NCBI RefSeq assembly: GCF_901827175.1 | Contig: NZ_LR594662.1 | Location: 1,860,001 to 1,924,000 of the forward strand | Direction: 5' to 3' | From: Variovorax sp. RA8 | GTDB lineage: Bacteria; Pseudomonadota; Gammaproteobacteria; Burkholderiales; Burkholderiaceae_C | DNA: 64,000 bases | Shown here: in pieces, positions 37,757 through 46,721 of the stretch | Numbering within the stretch: position 1 is the first letter of the stretch | How the letters are laid out: each line of letters starts with the position of its first letter | Made by a program: the position numbers and the translations under genes | Notes under the pieces: generated by a model | The model's input: the letters and a program-made list of their open reading frames with translations, nothing else | The model's database searches: none | Told to the model about the DNA's origin: nothing

Positions 37757-39193
37757 ATGATGGGTAATTCGTCCTTCGCGGGGCTGGGCAACTCGTCCTT
37801 CGCCAGCCTCACGCCGGCGCCGGCCTCCGCCGACGAGGCCGAACCGTGGGTGCGCGGCGAGCTGATCCGCAGCCTGATGCGGGCCTCGCGCGGCTCCTAC
37901 CTGCTGGCCGCGGCGCTGATGCCGGCCATGGTGGGCCTGAGCTGGGGGCATGTGCCGGCCTGGCAGCTCTTCGTCTGGCTGGCCATCGGCATCACCGCGA
38001 CCGCCTGCCGCATCTGGGGCGAGCAGGTCTACGGCCGGCACTACGCCGACCGCGATTCCGCAGCCCAGCAGTACTTCGTCGAGCGGTACCGCTACCTCTG
38101 GAGCGCCAGCGCCTTCGCGTGGGGCCTGTCGATCCTGATCTTCTTCGAGCGCACGCCGCTGGTGAACCAGTTCATGAGCTGGCTCATCGTCGCCGGCGTG
38201 GCCACCTTCCCGCTCAACGGGCTGGCGCTGCATCCACCGCTGCTCAAGCGCTACGTCAACACGCTGTTCGTCACCATGCTGGCAGCGATCGTCTTCCGCG
38301 TCATCGAGCTCAAGTTCGAGCGCCCGCATTTCCACTATGGCTTCCTGCTGCTGCCGGGCCTGCACTGGTGGCTGCTCCTGCGCGCCGGCCGGCGCATCCA
38401 CGAGACCGCGCGCAACAGCTTCGAGCTGCTGTTCCACAACCACATCCTGATCAACTCGCTGACCCAGCAGCGCCAGGCGGCGGTGTCGGCGGTGGCGATG
38501 AAGAACCGCTTCCTCGCCAGCGCGGCGCACGACATGCGCCAGCCGGTGCTGGCGCTCTCGCTGTACGCCGACTGGCTGCGCAACGAGCCGGAACTCGTGG
38601 CCGAGATCGCGCCGAAGATCGTGCGCGCCACGCACGCGGTCAATGCGCTTTTCGACTCGCTGTTCGACCTCGCGCGCATCGACTCGGGGCAGGTGCGGCT
38701 GCACATCGAGCGGGTGGACGTGGCCCAGCTGCTGCACGACCTCGAGCTGCAGTACCGCCCGGTCGCCGAGGCCAAGGGCCTGAGCTTTCGCATGCACGTG
38801 AGCTCGGGCACCGTGCTGACCGACCCGATCCGCGTTCGCCGCATGATCGGCAACCTGCTGGCCAATGCGATCAAGTACACGGCCGAGGGCGGCGTGCTGC
38901 TGGCCTCGCGCCACACCCGCGACGGCCTGCGGGTGGAGGTGTGGGACACCGGCATCGGCATCGCGCGCGAGCACCTGCGCGACGTGTTCCTGGAGTTCTA
39001 CAAGGTGGCCGACCATGCCGGCACCTCGGACGGCTTCGGCCTCGGCCTGGCGATCGTCGCGCGGCTATCGCACGCGCTGGGGCATCCCGTCAGCGTGCGC
39101 TCCAGGCTGGGCCGGGGCAGCGTGTTCCGGGTAGCGCTGCACGATGCGGACGAGTCGCAGGCGCAGACCCGCATTTCAGGCGCCGTGGGGTAG
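37757..39193 (+). CDS. Membrane sensor histidine kinase
   Basis: A 478-residue kinase. Residues about 40-210 form six membrane helices with short loops and no periplasmic domain, suggesting sensing in or near the membrane. The kinase core has the H-box SAAHDMRQPVLALSLYADW (His258), N-box RRMIGNLLANAIKYT, G1 DTGIGI and G2 DGFGLGLAIV. GGGAGGG lies ten bases before the ATG. It faces a LuxR-type response regulator across a shared terminator, the likely partner. Confidence 0.92.
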   Translation: MMGNSSFAGLGNSSFASLTPAPASADEAEPWVRGELIRSLMRASRGSYLLAAALMPAMVGLSWGHVPAWQLFVWLAIGITATACRIWGEQVYGRHYADRDSAAQQYFVERYRYLWSASAFAWGLSILIFFERTPLVNQFMSWLIVAGVATFPLNGLALHPPLLKRYVNTLFVTMLAAIVFRVIELKFERPHFHYGFLLLPGLHWWLLLRAGRRIHETARNSFELLFHNHILINSLTQQRQAAVSAVAMKNRFLASAAHDMRQPVLALSLYADWLRNEPELVAEIAPKIVRATHAVNALFDSLFDLARIDSGQVRLHIERVDVAQLLHDLELQYRPVAEAKGLSFRMHVSSGTVLTDPIRVRRMIGNLLANAIKYTAEGGVLLASRHTRDGLRVEVWDTGIGIAREHLRDVFLEFYKVADHAGTSDGFGLGLAIVARLSHALGHPVSVRSRLGRGSVFRVALHDADESQAQTRISGAVG

Positions 39194-39204
39194 ACAAGAC
39201 GAAA

Positions 39205-39223
39205 ACCGGGCCTGCGGCCCGGT
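39205..39223. terminator. Bidirectional terminator between kinase and regulator
   Basis: Perfect hairpin ACCGGGCC-TGC-GGCCCGGT between convergent genes, preceded by AAAA and followed by CCTTGT. It probably ends both transcripts. Confidence 0.75.
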
Positions 39224-39256
39224 CCTTGTGTGAGCCTTGGGCCCTGCTATCGCCTG

Positions 39257-39859
39257 TTACGGGTTGCTGGAGAGTAGACCGTTGGTGCGCGCGTGATGCA
39301 GCGCCTGGGTGCGGCTCTTCACGCCGAGCCGCCTGAACAGGCGCCACAGGTGCACCTTCACCGTGTGCTCGCTGATGTCGAGCTCGGTCGCGATGTCGCG
39401 GTTGCTCATGCCCTGGTCCAGCATCGCGATCAGCTGGGTCTGGCGCTTCGAGAGCTTGCTGCTGGCCGCGGCGACCGGCTCCTCGGCCTCGGTGTCGGCC
39501 ATCAGCAGGCCGCGCAGCGCGGCGGTGAGCTCGGCCGAGCTGGCCGACTTCTCGATGTAGGTGTCGGCGCCGGCCTCGATGCAGGCCTCTTCCATGTCGC
39601 CGGCCGGCGAGGCCGAATAGACCGCAACGGGCACGTCGGGGTAGATCTTCTTCACCGCGATCACGCCTGAAACGCCCGTGACGTCGGGCAGCTTCAGGTC
39701 GAGGCAGAACAGGCCGGGTTCCCCATGCTGCTTGACGGCGCTGGCCAGCTTGTCCAGCCGCTCGAGCTCCACGATGGTCTCAGCCGGCCGCAGGCGCCGC
39801 AGCACCATCACGATGGCGTCGCGCATCAAGGGGTGGTCGTCGATGACATAGATACTCAT
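39257..39859 (-). CDS. LuxR/NarL-family response regulator
   Basis: A 200-residue regulator: receiver domain residues 1-118 (acidic pair in YVIDDHPLM, phosphoacceptor Asp54 in LFCLDLKLPDV, Lys in YIEKSASS) and a C-terminal LuxR helix-turn-helix (LSKRQTQLIAMLDQGMSNRD, ISEHTVKVHLWRLFRRLGV). It is convergent with the adjacent histidine kinase, its probable partner, and lies ten bases from the trpS stop on the same strand. Targets are unknown. Confidence 0.92.
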   Translation of the reverse strand: MSIYVIDDHPLMRDAIVMVLRRLRPAETIVELERLDKLASAVKQHGEPGLFCLDLKLPDVTGVSGVIAVKKIYPDVPVAVYSASPAGDMEEACIEAGADTYIEKSASSAELTAALRGLLMADTEAEEPVAAASSKLSKRQTQLIAMLDQGMSNRDIATELDISEHTVKVHLWRLFRRLGVKSRTQALHHARTNGLLSSNP

Positions 39860-39869
39860 AGCATTTTTC

Positions 39870-41258
39870 TCACTGTGTGCGGGCCGGCTTGGCCGGCCCT
39901 TGTTGGTCGCGCGGAGTTCGTCGCTGGTCGCTCGTGTCGCCCGTCACGTCGGCCGCGAGCGCTTCGAGTGCGTCCGTTGCCGCGCGCATGTTCGCATTGT
40001 CGATGGGTTCGAGCTGCGCGGCGAGCAGGGTCAAGGCCGCGCCGCGCTGTTCCCGCAGCGTGCCGATCGCGCGGCCCGCTTCCTGCGGCGATGCGAAACC
40101 CAAGCTTTGTAACAGTTGTGAGCCGTGTTCGTCGAGCAGCTTGAAATAAAAAAGCCCATCCTTGTCGCGGTATTGCTTGAACGCAGGCTTGGCAGCCCTG
40201 GCCGCCTTGGGCTTCGCCGCACCCTGGCGACCGGCCGACGCCAGCGTGCGCAGGCCGACCGCATGGCGCAGCTCGGCCATGAAGGGACGTGAAATCGCGC
40301 GCGCCTTCTCGGCACCGGCCAGCAGGATCTTCTCGATCTGCGCCGGGTCGTTGACCAGAGCCTCGTACTGCGCCCGCATCGGCGCGATCTCACGATCGAT
40401 GCGCTCGAACAGGCGCTGCTTGGCATCGGCCCAGGCAATGCCCTCCGCGAAGGCGCGCCGCAGCGTTTCGGTTTCCTCGGGGTCGGCGAAGGCCTGGTAG
40501 ATCTGGAACAGCGCCGAGCCCTCGGTGTCCTTGGGCTCGCCCGGCGCGCGGGAGTCGGTCACGATGCCTGCGATCAGCTTCTGGAGCTGGGCGCGCGGGG
40601 CGAAGAGCGGGATGGTGTTGTCGTAGCTCTTGCTCATCTTGCGGCCGTCGAGGCCCGGCAGCGTGGCCACCGCGTCGTCGATCTCGGCCTCGGGCAGGGT
40701 GAAGTGCTCGCCGTACAGGTGGTTGAAGCGCTGCCCCATGTCGCGCGCCATCTCGATGTGCTGGATCTGGTCGCGGCCCACGGGCACCTTGTGCGCGTTG
40801 AACATCAGGATGTCGGCGCCCATCAGCACGGGGTACATGAACAGGCCGGCGCTGACGTCGGCGTCCGGGTCCTCGCCGCGCGCGGCGTTCTTGTCCACCT
40901 GCGCCTTGTAGGCATGGGCGCGGTTCAGCAGGCCCTTGCCGGTGACGCAGGTCAGCAGCCAGGTCAGCTCCGGGATCTCGGGGATGTCGGACTGGCGGTA
41001 GAAGGTCACGCGCTGCGGGTCCAGGCCGCAGGCCAGCCAGGTCGCCGCGATCTCCAGCGTCGAGCGCTGGATGCGCGCCGGCTCATCGACCTTGATCAGC
41101 GCGTGGTAGTCGGCCAGGAAGTAGAAGCTCTGCACATGGGCCTCGCGGCTGAAGCGCACCGAGGGGCGCACCGAGCCGACGTAGTTGCCCAGGTGCGGCG
41201 TGCCGCTGGTGGTGATGCCGGTGAGGAAGCGGATGGGCTTGGGGGAGGGACTTGCCAT
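39870..41258 (-). CDS. trpS: Tryptophanyl-tRNA synthetase with C-terminal extension
   Basis: A 462-residue class I synthetase. The HIGH-like motif is in TTSGTPHLGNYVGS, KMSKS in GRKMSKSYDN, and GADILMFNAHKVPVGRDQ is typical. A standard TrpRS ends near residue 340; here about 110 more residues follow a Lys/Ala-rich linker, including FKQYRDKDGLFYFKLLDEHG and QLLQSLGFASPQEAGRAIG, which resembles a YegP/DUF1508 module. The role of the extension is unknown. Last gene of a minus-strand run with the site-2 protease 13 bases upstream. Confidence 0.93.
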   Translation of the reverse strand: MASPSPKPIRFLTGITTSGTPHLGNYVGSVRPSVRFSREAHVQSFYFLADYHALIKVDEPARIQRSTLEIAATWLACGLDPQRVTFYRQSDIPEIPELTWLLTCVTGKGLLNRAHAYKAQVDKNAARGEDPDADVSAGLFMYPVLMGADILMFNAHKVPVGRDQIQHIEMARDMGQRFNHLYGEHFTLPEAEIDDAVATLPGLDGRKMSKSYDNTIPLFAPRAQLQKLIAGIVTDSRAPGEPKDTEGSALFQIYQAFADPEETETLRRAFAEGIAWADAKQRLFERIDREIAPMRAQYEALVNDPAQIEKILLAGAEKARAISRPFMAELRHAVGLRTLASAGRQGAAKPKAARAAKPAFKQYRDKDGLFYFKLLDEHGSQLLQSLGFASPQEAGRAIGTLREQRGAALTLLAAQLEPIDNANMRAATDALEALAADVTGDTSDQRRTPRDQQGPAKPARTQ

Positions 41259-41271
41259 TGGAGGAACGTAT

Positions 41272-41943
41272 TCAGCGCAGCAGCGCCGTGACGGGCGAGA
41301 TGAGCACGCCGATGGCCTGGTAGCCGAAGCTCATCAGCGGGCTCAGCCACCAGGTGCTGACGATGCCGGCGATGACCAGGCCCATGACGATGAAGAATCC
41401 GTAGGGCTCGATGCGCGCCAGGAAGTCCTGCGCGGCGCCGCGCGGCAGCAGGCCGGCGAGCACCCGGCCGCCGTCCAGGGGGGGCAGGGGGAACAGGTTG
41501 AAGGCCCACATCACCAGATTGACCAGCACGCCGCCGCGCGCCATCTCGAGGAAGAAGGTCTCCTCGACGCCGGCGGCCCGCATCAGCACGAAGGCCAGCG
41601 CCCACAGGATCGCCTGGATGAAGTTCGAGGCCGGGCCGGCCAGCGCCACCCAGATCATGTCGCGCTTCGGGTGCCGCAGCCGGCCGAAGTTGACGGGCAC
41701 CGGCTTGGCATAGCCGAACAGGAAGGCGCCCGAGGTGGCGAAGTAGAGCAGCAGCGGCATCAGGATGGTGCCGATGGGGTCGATGTGCTTGATGGGGTTG
41801 AGCGTCACGCGGCCCATCATCCAGGCCGTCTGGTCACCCAGGTGGCGGGCCACGTAGCCGTGGGCCGCCTCGTGCACCGTGATCGCGAAGATCACGGGCA
41901 GTGCATAGATCAGCACTTTTTCGATCAGGTTGGAGATATCCAC
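41272..41943 (-). CDS. Site-2 protease family (M50) membrane metalloprotease
   Basis: A 223-residue membrane protein. The zinc motif His24-Glu25-x2-His28 is in ITVHEAAHGYVARH, and the second metal site is NLFPLPPLDGGR. Four to five membrane helices are visible. This short S2P group (YwhC-like) has no PDZ domain and its substrate is unknown. It lies between Sua5 and trpS in a run that is constant in Comamonadaceae. Confidence 0.92.
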   Translation of the reverse strand: MDISNLIEKVLIYALPVIFAITVHEAAHGYVARHLGDQTAWMMGRVTLNPIKHIDPIGTILMPLLLYFATSGAFLFGYAKPVPVNFGRLRHPKRDMIWVALAGPASNFIQAILWALAFVLMRAAGVEETFFLEMARGGVLVNLVMWAFNLFPLPPLDGGRVLAGLLPRGAAQDFLARIEPYGFFIVMGLVIAGIVSTWWLSPLMSFGYQAIGVLISPVTALLR

Positions 41944-41990
41944 CGAACGATTGTCTCAGACGGCCCCGGCCGGGCCGGGCGCGCGGAGCT

Positions 41991-42626
41991 TCACAGGCCC
42001 AGCGCCGCCAGCGAGCCGCGGCCCTGGCGCACCAGGACCGGCTCGCCGCCGGTGCCCATGGGCGTCAGGTCGACCACGGTGGTGGGTTCCGAGGGGCAGG
42101 CGCCGCAGGCGATCACCGCGCCGATCTGCTTCTCGAAGCGCTCGCGGATCGCCTGCGCATCGTTGAGCGCCTCGGTCTCGCCGGGCGGGATCAGGGTGGT
42201 GGCCAGCAGCGGCTCGCCATGCAGCATGAGCAGCTCGCCCAGCACCTTGTGGTCGGGCACGCGCAGGCCGATGGTCTTGCGCTGGGGATGGCTGACCCGC
42301 CGCGGCACCTCCTTGGTGGCTTCGAGCAGGAAGGTGTAGGGGCCCGGCGTCGCGGCCTTCAGGAGGCGGTACTGCTTGTTGTCCACCTTCGCGTAGCTCG
42401 AGAGCTCGCTCAGGTCGCGGCACAGCAGGGTGAGGTGGTGCTTCTCGTCGACCTGGCGGATGCGGCGCAGCTGGTCCGCCGCGTCCTTGTCATCCAGGTG
42501 GCAGGCCAGCGCGTAGCTCGAATCGGTGGGCACCGCCACGATCTCGCCGCGCGCCAGCAGGGCGGCCGCCTGCTTGAGCAGGCGCTGCTGGGGATTGTCG
42601 GGATGGAGTTCGAAAAACTGGGCCAT
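41991..42626 (-). CDS. L-threonylcarbamoyladenylate synthase (Sua5/YciO/YrdC)
   Basis: A 211-residue protein of the YrdC fold: VAVPTDSSYALACHLDDKDA, the RIRQVDEKHHLTLLCRDLSE region and GPYTFLLEATKEVPRRV. Sua5-type enzymes make threonylcarbamoyl-AMP for tRNA t6A. The sequence after PTDSSYAL is closer to the YciO subgroup, whose physiological role is less certain. ATG at 42626; upstream lies EamA on the same strand, 40 bases away. Confidence 0.88.
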   Translation of the reverse strand: MAQFFELHPDNPQQRLLKQAAALLARGEIVAVPTDSSYALACHLDDKDAADQLRRIRQVDEKHHLTLLCRDLSELSSYAKVDNKQYRLLKAATPGPYTFLLEATKEVPRRVSHPQRKTIGLRVPDHKVLGELLMLHGEPLLATTLIPPGETEALNDAQAIRERFEKQIGAVIACGACPSEPTTVVDLTPMGTGGEPVLVRQGRGSLAALGL

Positions 42627-42665
42627 GGCTGCAATGCATTCTGCCGATAAACGGCAGAGGCGGTG

Positions 42666-43613
42666 TCAGGACTCCGCGGGCTCGATCGGCACCCTCCGCT
42701 CGCGCACGGTGAGCCAGGCGCCGGCCGCGCCGCAGACCGCGATCATCGAGATGCCGATCAGCGACACCCGGTCCGGCACCTGCGAGAAGACCAGCCAGCC
42801 GCCGAGCATGGCAAAGGCGATCTGGGCATAGAGGTAGGGCGTGAGCGTGGAGGCCGGCGCGCGCTGGTAGGCGAGGATCAGGATGAAGTGCCCGACCGTG
42901 CCCATGAAGCCCATCAGGCACAGCAGTGCCCACCAGTGCCAGCCCGGCAGCGCCGTCCAGACGAAGGGCAGGGCCAGCGAGGCGAGCAGCGTGCCGACCC
43001 AGCCGGTGTAGAAGTGCATCGTGAGCGGATTCTCGGTGCGGGCCAGCTTGCTGGTGAGCACCTGGAACCAGGCGTTGGTCAGCACCAGGCCGATGGGCAG
43101 CAGCACGGCCCAACTGAAGGCCTCGCCGCCCGGCCGCAGGATGACCAGAGTGCCGATGAAGCCGCCCGCCACCAGCACCCAGCGCAGCGGCGACACCTGC
43201 TCCTTCAGCGTCGTTGCGGCCAGCAGGGTGATGACCAGCGGCGCGATCAGCACGATCGAGGTGAACTCCGCCAGCGGCATGTAGCGCAGGCTGAAGAAGG
43301 CCAGCGTGCTCGACGCCAGCAGCAGCGCGCCTCGCAGCAACTGGTATCTCGGGTGCTTGGTGCGCAGCAGCGCCGTGCCCTGCAGCGGCAGCAGCACGGC
43401 GGTGGTGGCGACCGCCTGGAAGGCATAGCGGAACCACACGCCCATCAGGATCGGCACGCCGGCGGTGGAGAGCTTGGTGGCGCTGTCCAGGGTGGCGAAG
43501 CAGGCCACGGCCAGGAGGAGCAGGCCGATGCCGGCGAGGATGCGCTCGGATTCGAGGTCGCGCGTGCGCTTGCGCTCCGCCAGGCCGCCGGTGGTCGTGG
43601 TCGGGCTGCTCAC
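42666..43613 (-). CDS. EamA/DMT family transporter
   Basis: A 315-residue protein with ten predicted membrane helices arranged as two EamA repeats (first ILAGIGLLLLAVACFATLDS, second beginning GWVGTLLASLALPFVWTALP). Members export metabolites, amino acids or nucleosides. The GTG start at 43613 overlaps the PHP phosphatase stop (GTGA), so the two are coupled. Substrate unknown. Confidence 0.9.
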   Translation of the reverse strand: MSSPTTTTGGLAERKRTRDLESERILAGIGLLLLAVACFATLDSATKLSTAGVPILMGVWFRYAFQAVATTAVLLPLQGTALLRTKHPRYQLLRGALLLASSTLAFFSLRYMPLAEFTSIVLIAPLVITLLAATTLKEQVSPLRWVLVAGGFIGTLVILRPGGEAFSWAVLLPIGLVLTNAWFQVLTSKLARTENPLTMHFYTGWVGTLLASLALPFVWTALPGWHWWALLCLMGFMGTVGHFILILAYQRAPASTLTPYLYAQIAFAMLGGWLVFSQVPDRVSLIGISMIAVCGAAGAWLTVRERRVPIEPAES

Positions 43614-44464
43614 CGGATGCGGTCTTCGAGCAGTTCCCACACCGGCGTCAGCTGGCCCGGTAGCAGCGGCAGTTTGCCAAGGTCGCAATGGCTTTCGTCG
43701 GGGCTGTGGAAGTCGCTGCCGCGCGAGGCGGCGAAGCCGAACTCCAGCGCCTTGTCGGCGTATTCGACGTACTCGGCCGGCGAATGGCTGCCGGTCACGA
43801 CCTCGATCGCCCGGCCGCCGTGTTCCTTGAACTCGAGGAACAGCGCGTATTCCTCGTTGGCCGTGAACTTGTAGCGCCCCGGGTGCGCGATCACGGCGAG
43901 GCCCTTGGCCCCGGTGATCCAGCGCACCGCGTCCTTCAGCGTGGCCCAGCGGTGCGGCACGTAGCCCGGCTTGCCCTCGGTGAGGAATTTGCGGAACACC
44001 TCGGCGGTGTCGCGGCAATGGCCTTGCTCGACCAGGAAGCGGGCGAAATGGGTGCGCGAGATCAGCTCGGGATTGCCGACGAACCTGAGCGCGCCCTCGT
44101 AGGCGCCTTTGATGCCCACCTGGGCCAGGCCCTCGGCCATTTCCTGGGCCCGCCGGCCGCGGCCGCCGCGGGTGTCGTAGAGGCCTTCGCTGATGGCGGC
44201 GTCGTCCGGGTTGAAGCCCAGGCCGACGATGTGCACGGTCTCGTTCGCGAAGGTGACCGAGATCTCGGTCCCGGTGAGATATCGCATGCCCTGCACGCGC
44301 GCCGCCGCGGCCGCGCGGTGCTGGCCGCCAACCTCGTCGTGGTCGGTCAGGGACCAGAGCTCGACGCCGTTGGCGGCCGCGCGGGCCGCCAGTTCCTCGG
44401 GGGTGAGGGTGCCGTCGGACACCACGGAGTGGCAGTGGAGGTCGGCGTTCAGGATGGATGACAC
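43610..44464 (-). CDS. PHP-domain phosphatase (3',5'-nucleoside bisphosphate type)
   Basis: A 284-residue PHP protein with the four metal-binding motifs: NADLHCHSVVSDG, LTDHDEVGG, VIAHPGRYKF and SRGSDFHSP. RNase AM/YciV-type members remove 5' nucleotides from RNA and 3',5'-bisphosphates. Only a GTG start (44464) is available in frame. First gene of the minus-strand run to trpS; upstream is ZntB-like transporter, separated by a hairpin. Confidence 0.9.
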   Translation of the reverse strand: MSSILNADLHCHSVVSDGTLTPEELAARAAANGVELWSLTDHDEVGGQHRAAAAARVQGMRYLTGTEISVTFANETVHIVGLGFNPDDAAISEGLYDTRGGRGRRAQEMAEGLAQVGIKGAYEGALRFVGNPELISRTHFARFLVEQGHCRDTAEVFRKFLTEGKPGYVPHRWATLKDAVRWITGAKGLAVIAHPGRYKFTANEEYALFLEFKEHGGRAIEVVTGSHSPAEYVEYADKALEFGFAASRGSDFHSPDESHCDLGKLPLLPGQLTPVWELLEDRIR

Positions 44465-44487
44465 CCGGTCGATCTTATTCTTTCTTG

Positions 44488-44508
44488 CATGGGCTTGCAG
44501 GGCCCATG
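44488..44508 (-). terminator. Hairpin after the ZntB-like gene
   Basis: CATGGGC (44488-44494) and GCCCATG (44502-44508) form a 7-bp stem with a 7-base loop, between the end of the transporter gene and the PHP gene start. No U-run follows, so termination is only suggested. Confidence 0.35.
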
Positions 44509-44565
44509 GGGACTGCCAAGCGTGCTATCGAATAAATAGCGAGCAACGGGCGCCCGCGGGTGCTC

Positions 44566-45618
44566 TCAGCGCTTCTTGCGAAAGGCCGCCCAGGCCGCGA
44601 CCACGGTGAAAGTGATCACGATCGCCACCAGCACCCAGAAACCGTGCTTGTCCTCGGCCAGCGGAATGCCGCCCACGTTCATGCCGAACAGGCCGGCCAG
44701 GATGTTGATCGGCAGCGCCAGCACCGTCACCACCGTGAGCACGAACAGGCTGCGGCTGGTGTCCTCGCTGACGTTCGCGGCGATCTCCTCCTGCAGCAGC
44801 TTGATGCGCTCCTGCAGTGTGCCCATGTCGCGCAGGACCACCGAGAACTCCTCGGTCGCGCCGCGCAGCTTCTGGGTGTCGTCCTCCGCCATCCAGGCGG
44901 GCGGCTTCTGCAGCAGGCGGAACAGGGCGCCCGGCTCCGGTGCCAGCAGGCGCTGAAGCCGCACCAGCAGCCGGCGCATCTCGCCGAGGCGGGCGCGCTT
45001 GTGGTCGAGCCGGCCGGTGAGCAAGTCGTCCTCGATCGCATCGACGCGGGTGGTCACGCCGCGCACGACATTCACCAGCACGTCGGCCTGCACGCGCAGC
45101 AAGTGCTCCAGCAGCTCGGCGCTGGAGCGCGGCGCGTCGCCCGCCTTCACCGCGGTGCGCAGGGCGTCGACCGAGCGCAGCGGCTTGGCGCGGGCCGTCA
45201 CCACCAGGCGCGGGCCGACGCTGATCCACAGGGTGGAGATGTCCGAAGGCTCGAAGCTGAACTCGAAGTGCACGTCGTTGATGACGGCGATCAGCGAGTC
45301 GTCGGCACGTTCGATGCGGGTCGAATGCATGCCATCCCTGAGGGTTTCGAAGAAGGTGTCGGAAAGCTGCGCATGCCGGTGCAGCCAGCGCTGCGCCTGC
45401 GCATGGCTCAGGTTGAAGTGCAGCCACAGGTAGGCGGCCCCGGATGGCGCCTGCTGCGCGAGCCAGGCCGCCGCCGCGTTCGAGTCGATCGCGCGCGACG
45501 ACTCCTCGGCCGCCGGGTCGAACAGGTAGCCGCAGATGAGCCCGGCTTCGTCGCCGCCGTATGAGGCGGCCGGGATTTCGCGGGGTGAGGACGGGAGGGG
45601 GCGGTTCAGGCGTTCCAT
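44566..45618 (-). CDS. CorA-like zinc transporter, ZntB type
   Basis: A 350-residue CorA-superfamily protein. Residues 1-285 are the cytoplasmic funnel and long stalk helix; two C-terminal membrane helices follow, with the signature loop FGMNVGGIPLAED. The GMN motif marks the family; the N-terminal layout and missing periplasmic loop fit ZntB (zinc) more than magnesium CorA. It is divergent from ppk2 (112 bases between). Confidence 0.88.
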   Translation of the reverse strand: MERLNRPLPSSPREIPAASYGGDEAGLICGYLFDPAAEESSRAIDSNAAAAWLAQQAPSGAAYLWLHFNLSHAQAQRWLHRHAQLSDTFFETLRDGMHSTRIERADDSLIAVINDVHFEFSFEPSDISTLWISVGPRLVVTARAKPLRSVDALRTAVKAGDAPRSSAELLEHLLRVQADVLVNVVRGVTTRVDAIEDDLLTGRLDHKRARLGEMRRLLVRLQRLLAPEPGALFRLLQKPPAWMAEDDTQKLRGATEEFSVVLRDMGTLQERIKLLQEEIAANVSEDTSRSLFVLTVVTVLALPINILAGLFGMNVGGIPLAEDKHGFWVLVAIVITFTVVAAWAAFRKKR

Positions 45619-45730
45619 GCTGGGCGCGCCCCATGTCAGTGGTGTGACGACGCCGGCGGTCGACCCCGTCTGTCACGAATCGGTCATTCCGCAGGGGCAG
45701 CATGGGTGTCCCCCTCTGTTTCGAGACCCC

Positions 45731-46648
45731 ATGACGCTGCCCAGCACCCTCAGCGACCAGGAAGAATTGATGCAGCGCATCGCGCGCGACCTGATCGACA
45801 GCTACGACGAAGAACTCGAACTGGAGATCGAGGACCGCAACCCGGATGACCTCGGATCGGGCCAGGCGGCCGACAAGGCGGCGCGCCGCGCCTACTTCAA
45901 GGAGCTGTTCCGCCTGCAGGGCGAGCTGGTCAAGCTGCAGGACTGGGTGCAGCACAGCCGGCAGAAAGTGGTGATCCTGTTCGAGGGCCGCGACGCAGCT
46001 GGCAAGGGCGGGGTGATCAAGCGCATCACCCAGCGGCTGAATCCGCGCGTGGCGCGCGTCGCGGCACTGCCGGCGCCCAACGACCGCGAGCGCACCCAGT
46101 GGTACTTCCAGCGCTACGTGGCCCACTTGCCGGCGGCCGGTGAGATCGTGCTGTTCGACCGCAGCTGGTACAACCGCGCCGGCGTCGAACGCGTGATGGG
46201 CTTCTGCACCGACGAAGAGTACGAGGAGTTCTTCCGCACCGTGCCCGACTTCGAGCGCATGCTCGTGCGCTCGGGCATCAAGCTACTCAAATACTGGTTC
46301 TCGATCACCGACGAGGAGCAGCACATGCGCTTCCTCGGCCGCATCCACGACCCGCTCAAGCAGTGGAAGCTCAGCCCGATGGACCTTGAATCCCGCCGCC
46401 GCTGGGAGGAATACACCAAGGCCAAGGAAACCATGCTCGAGCGCACGCACATCGAGGAGGCGCCCTGGTGGGTGGTGCAGGCCGTCGACAAGAAGAAGGC
46501 ACGCCTGAACTGCATCACCCATCTGCTCGGCCAGATGCCGTACCAGGAGGTGCCGCACCCGCCGATCGACCTGCCCGCGCGCGAGCGCCATGCGGACTAC
46601 CTGCGCCAGCCGGTGCCGGCCTCGATGTACGTGCCCGAGGTCTACTAG
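45731..46648 (+). CDS. ppk2: Polyphosphate kinase 2
   Basis: A 305-residue class I PPK2. Walker A is FEGRDAAGKGG (residues 85-95), the lid contains FDRSWYNRAGVERVMGFC, and Walker B-like LPAPNDRERTQWYFQRYVAH is present. The enzyme uses polyphosphate to phosphorylate ADP or GDP. ATG at 45731 was chosen over a longer start that runs into the divergent promoter; the site before it is weak. It is followed by a 20-base perfect palindrome. Confidence 0.95.
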   Translation: MTLPSTLSDQEELMQRIARDLIDSYDEELELEIEDRNPDDLGSGQAADKAARRAYFKELFRLQGELVKLQDWVQHSRQKVVILFEGRDAAGKGGVIKRITQRLNPRVARVAALPAPNDRERTQWYFQRYVAHLPAAGEIVLFDRSWYNRAGVERVMGFCTDEEYEEFFRTVPDFERMLVRSGIKLLKYWFSITDEEQHMRFLGRIHDPLKQWKLSPMDLESRRRWEEYTKAKETMLERTHIEEAPWWVVQAVDKKKARLNCITHLLGQMPYQEVPHPPIDLPARERHADYLRQPVPASMYVPEVY

Positions 46649-46656
46649 GCGCTGCG

Positions 46657-46676
46657 CCGCGCCGCCGGCGGCGCGG
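46657..46676. repeat. 20-base perfect palindrome after ppk2
   Basis: CCGCGCCGCC followed by its exact complement GGCGGCGCGG, eight bases after the ppk2 stop. It can form a strong stem in RNA but lacks a U-run; it probably protects or ends the transcript. Confidence 0.5.
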
Positions 46677-46721
46677 AAGCTCTGCTAAGGTGCGGAGCCG
46701 AACCCGGCCCCCGCACGCAAC

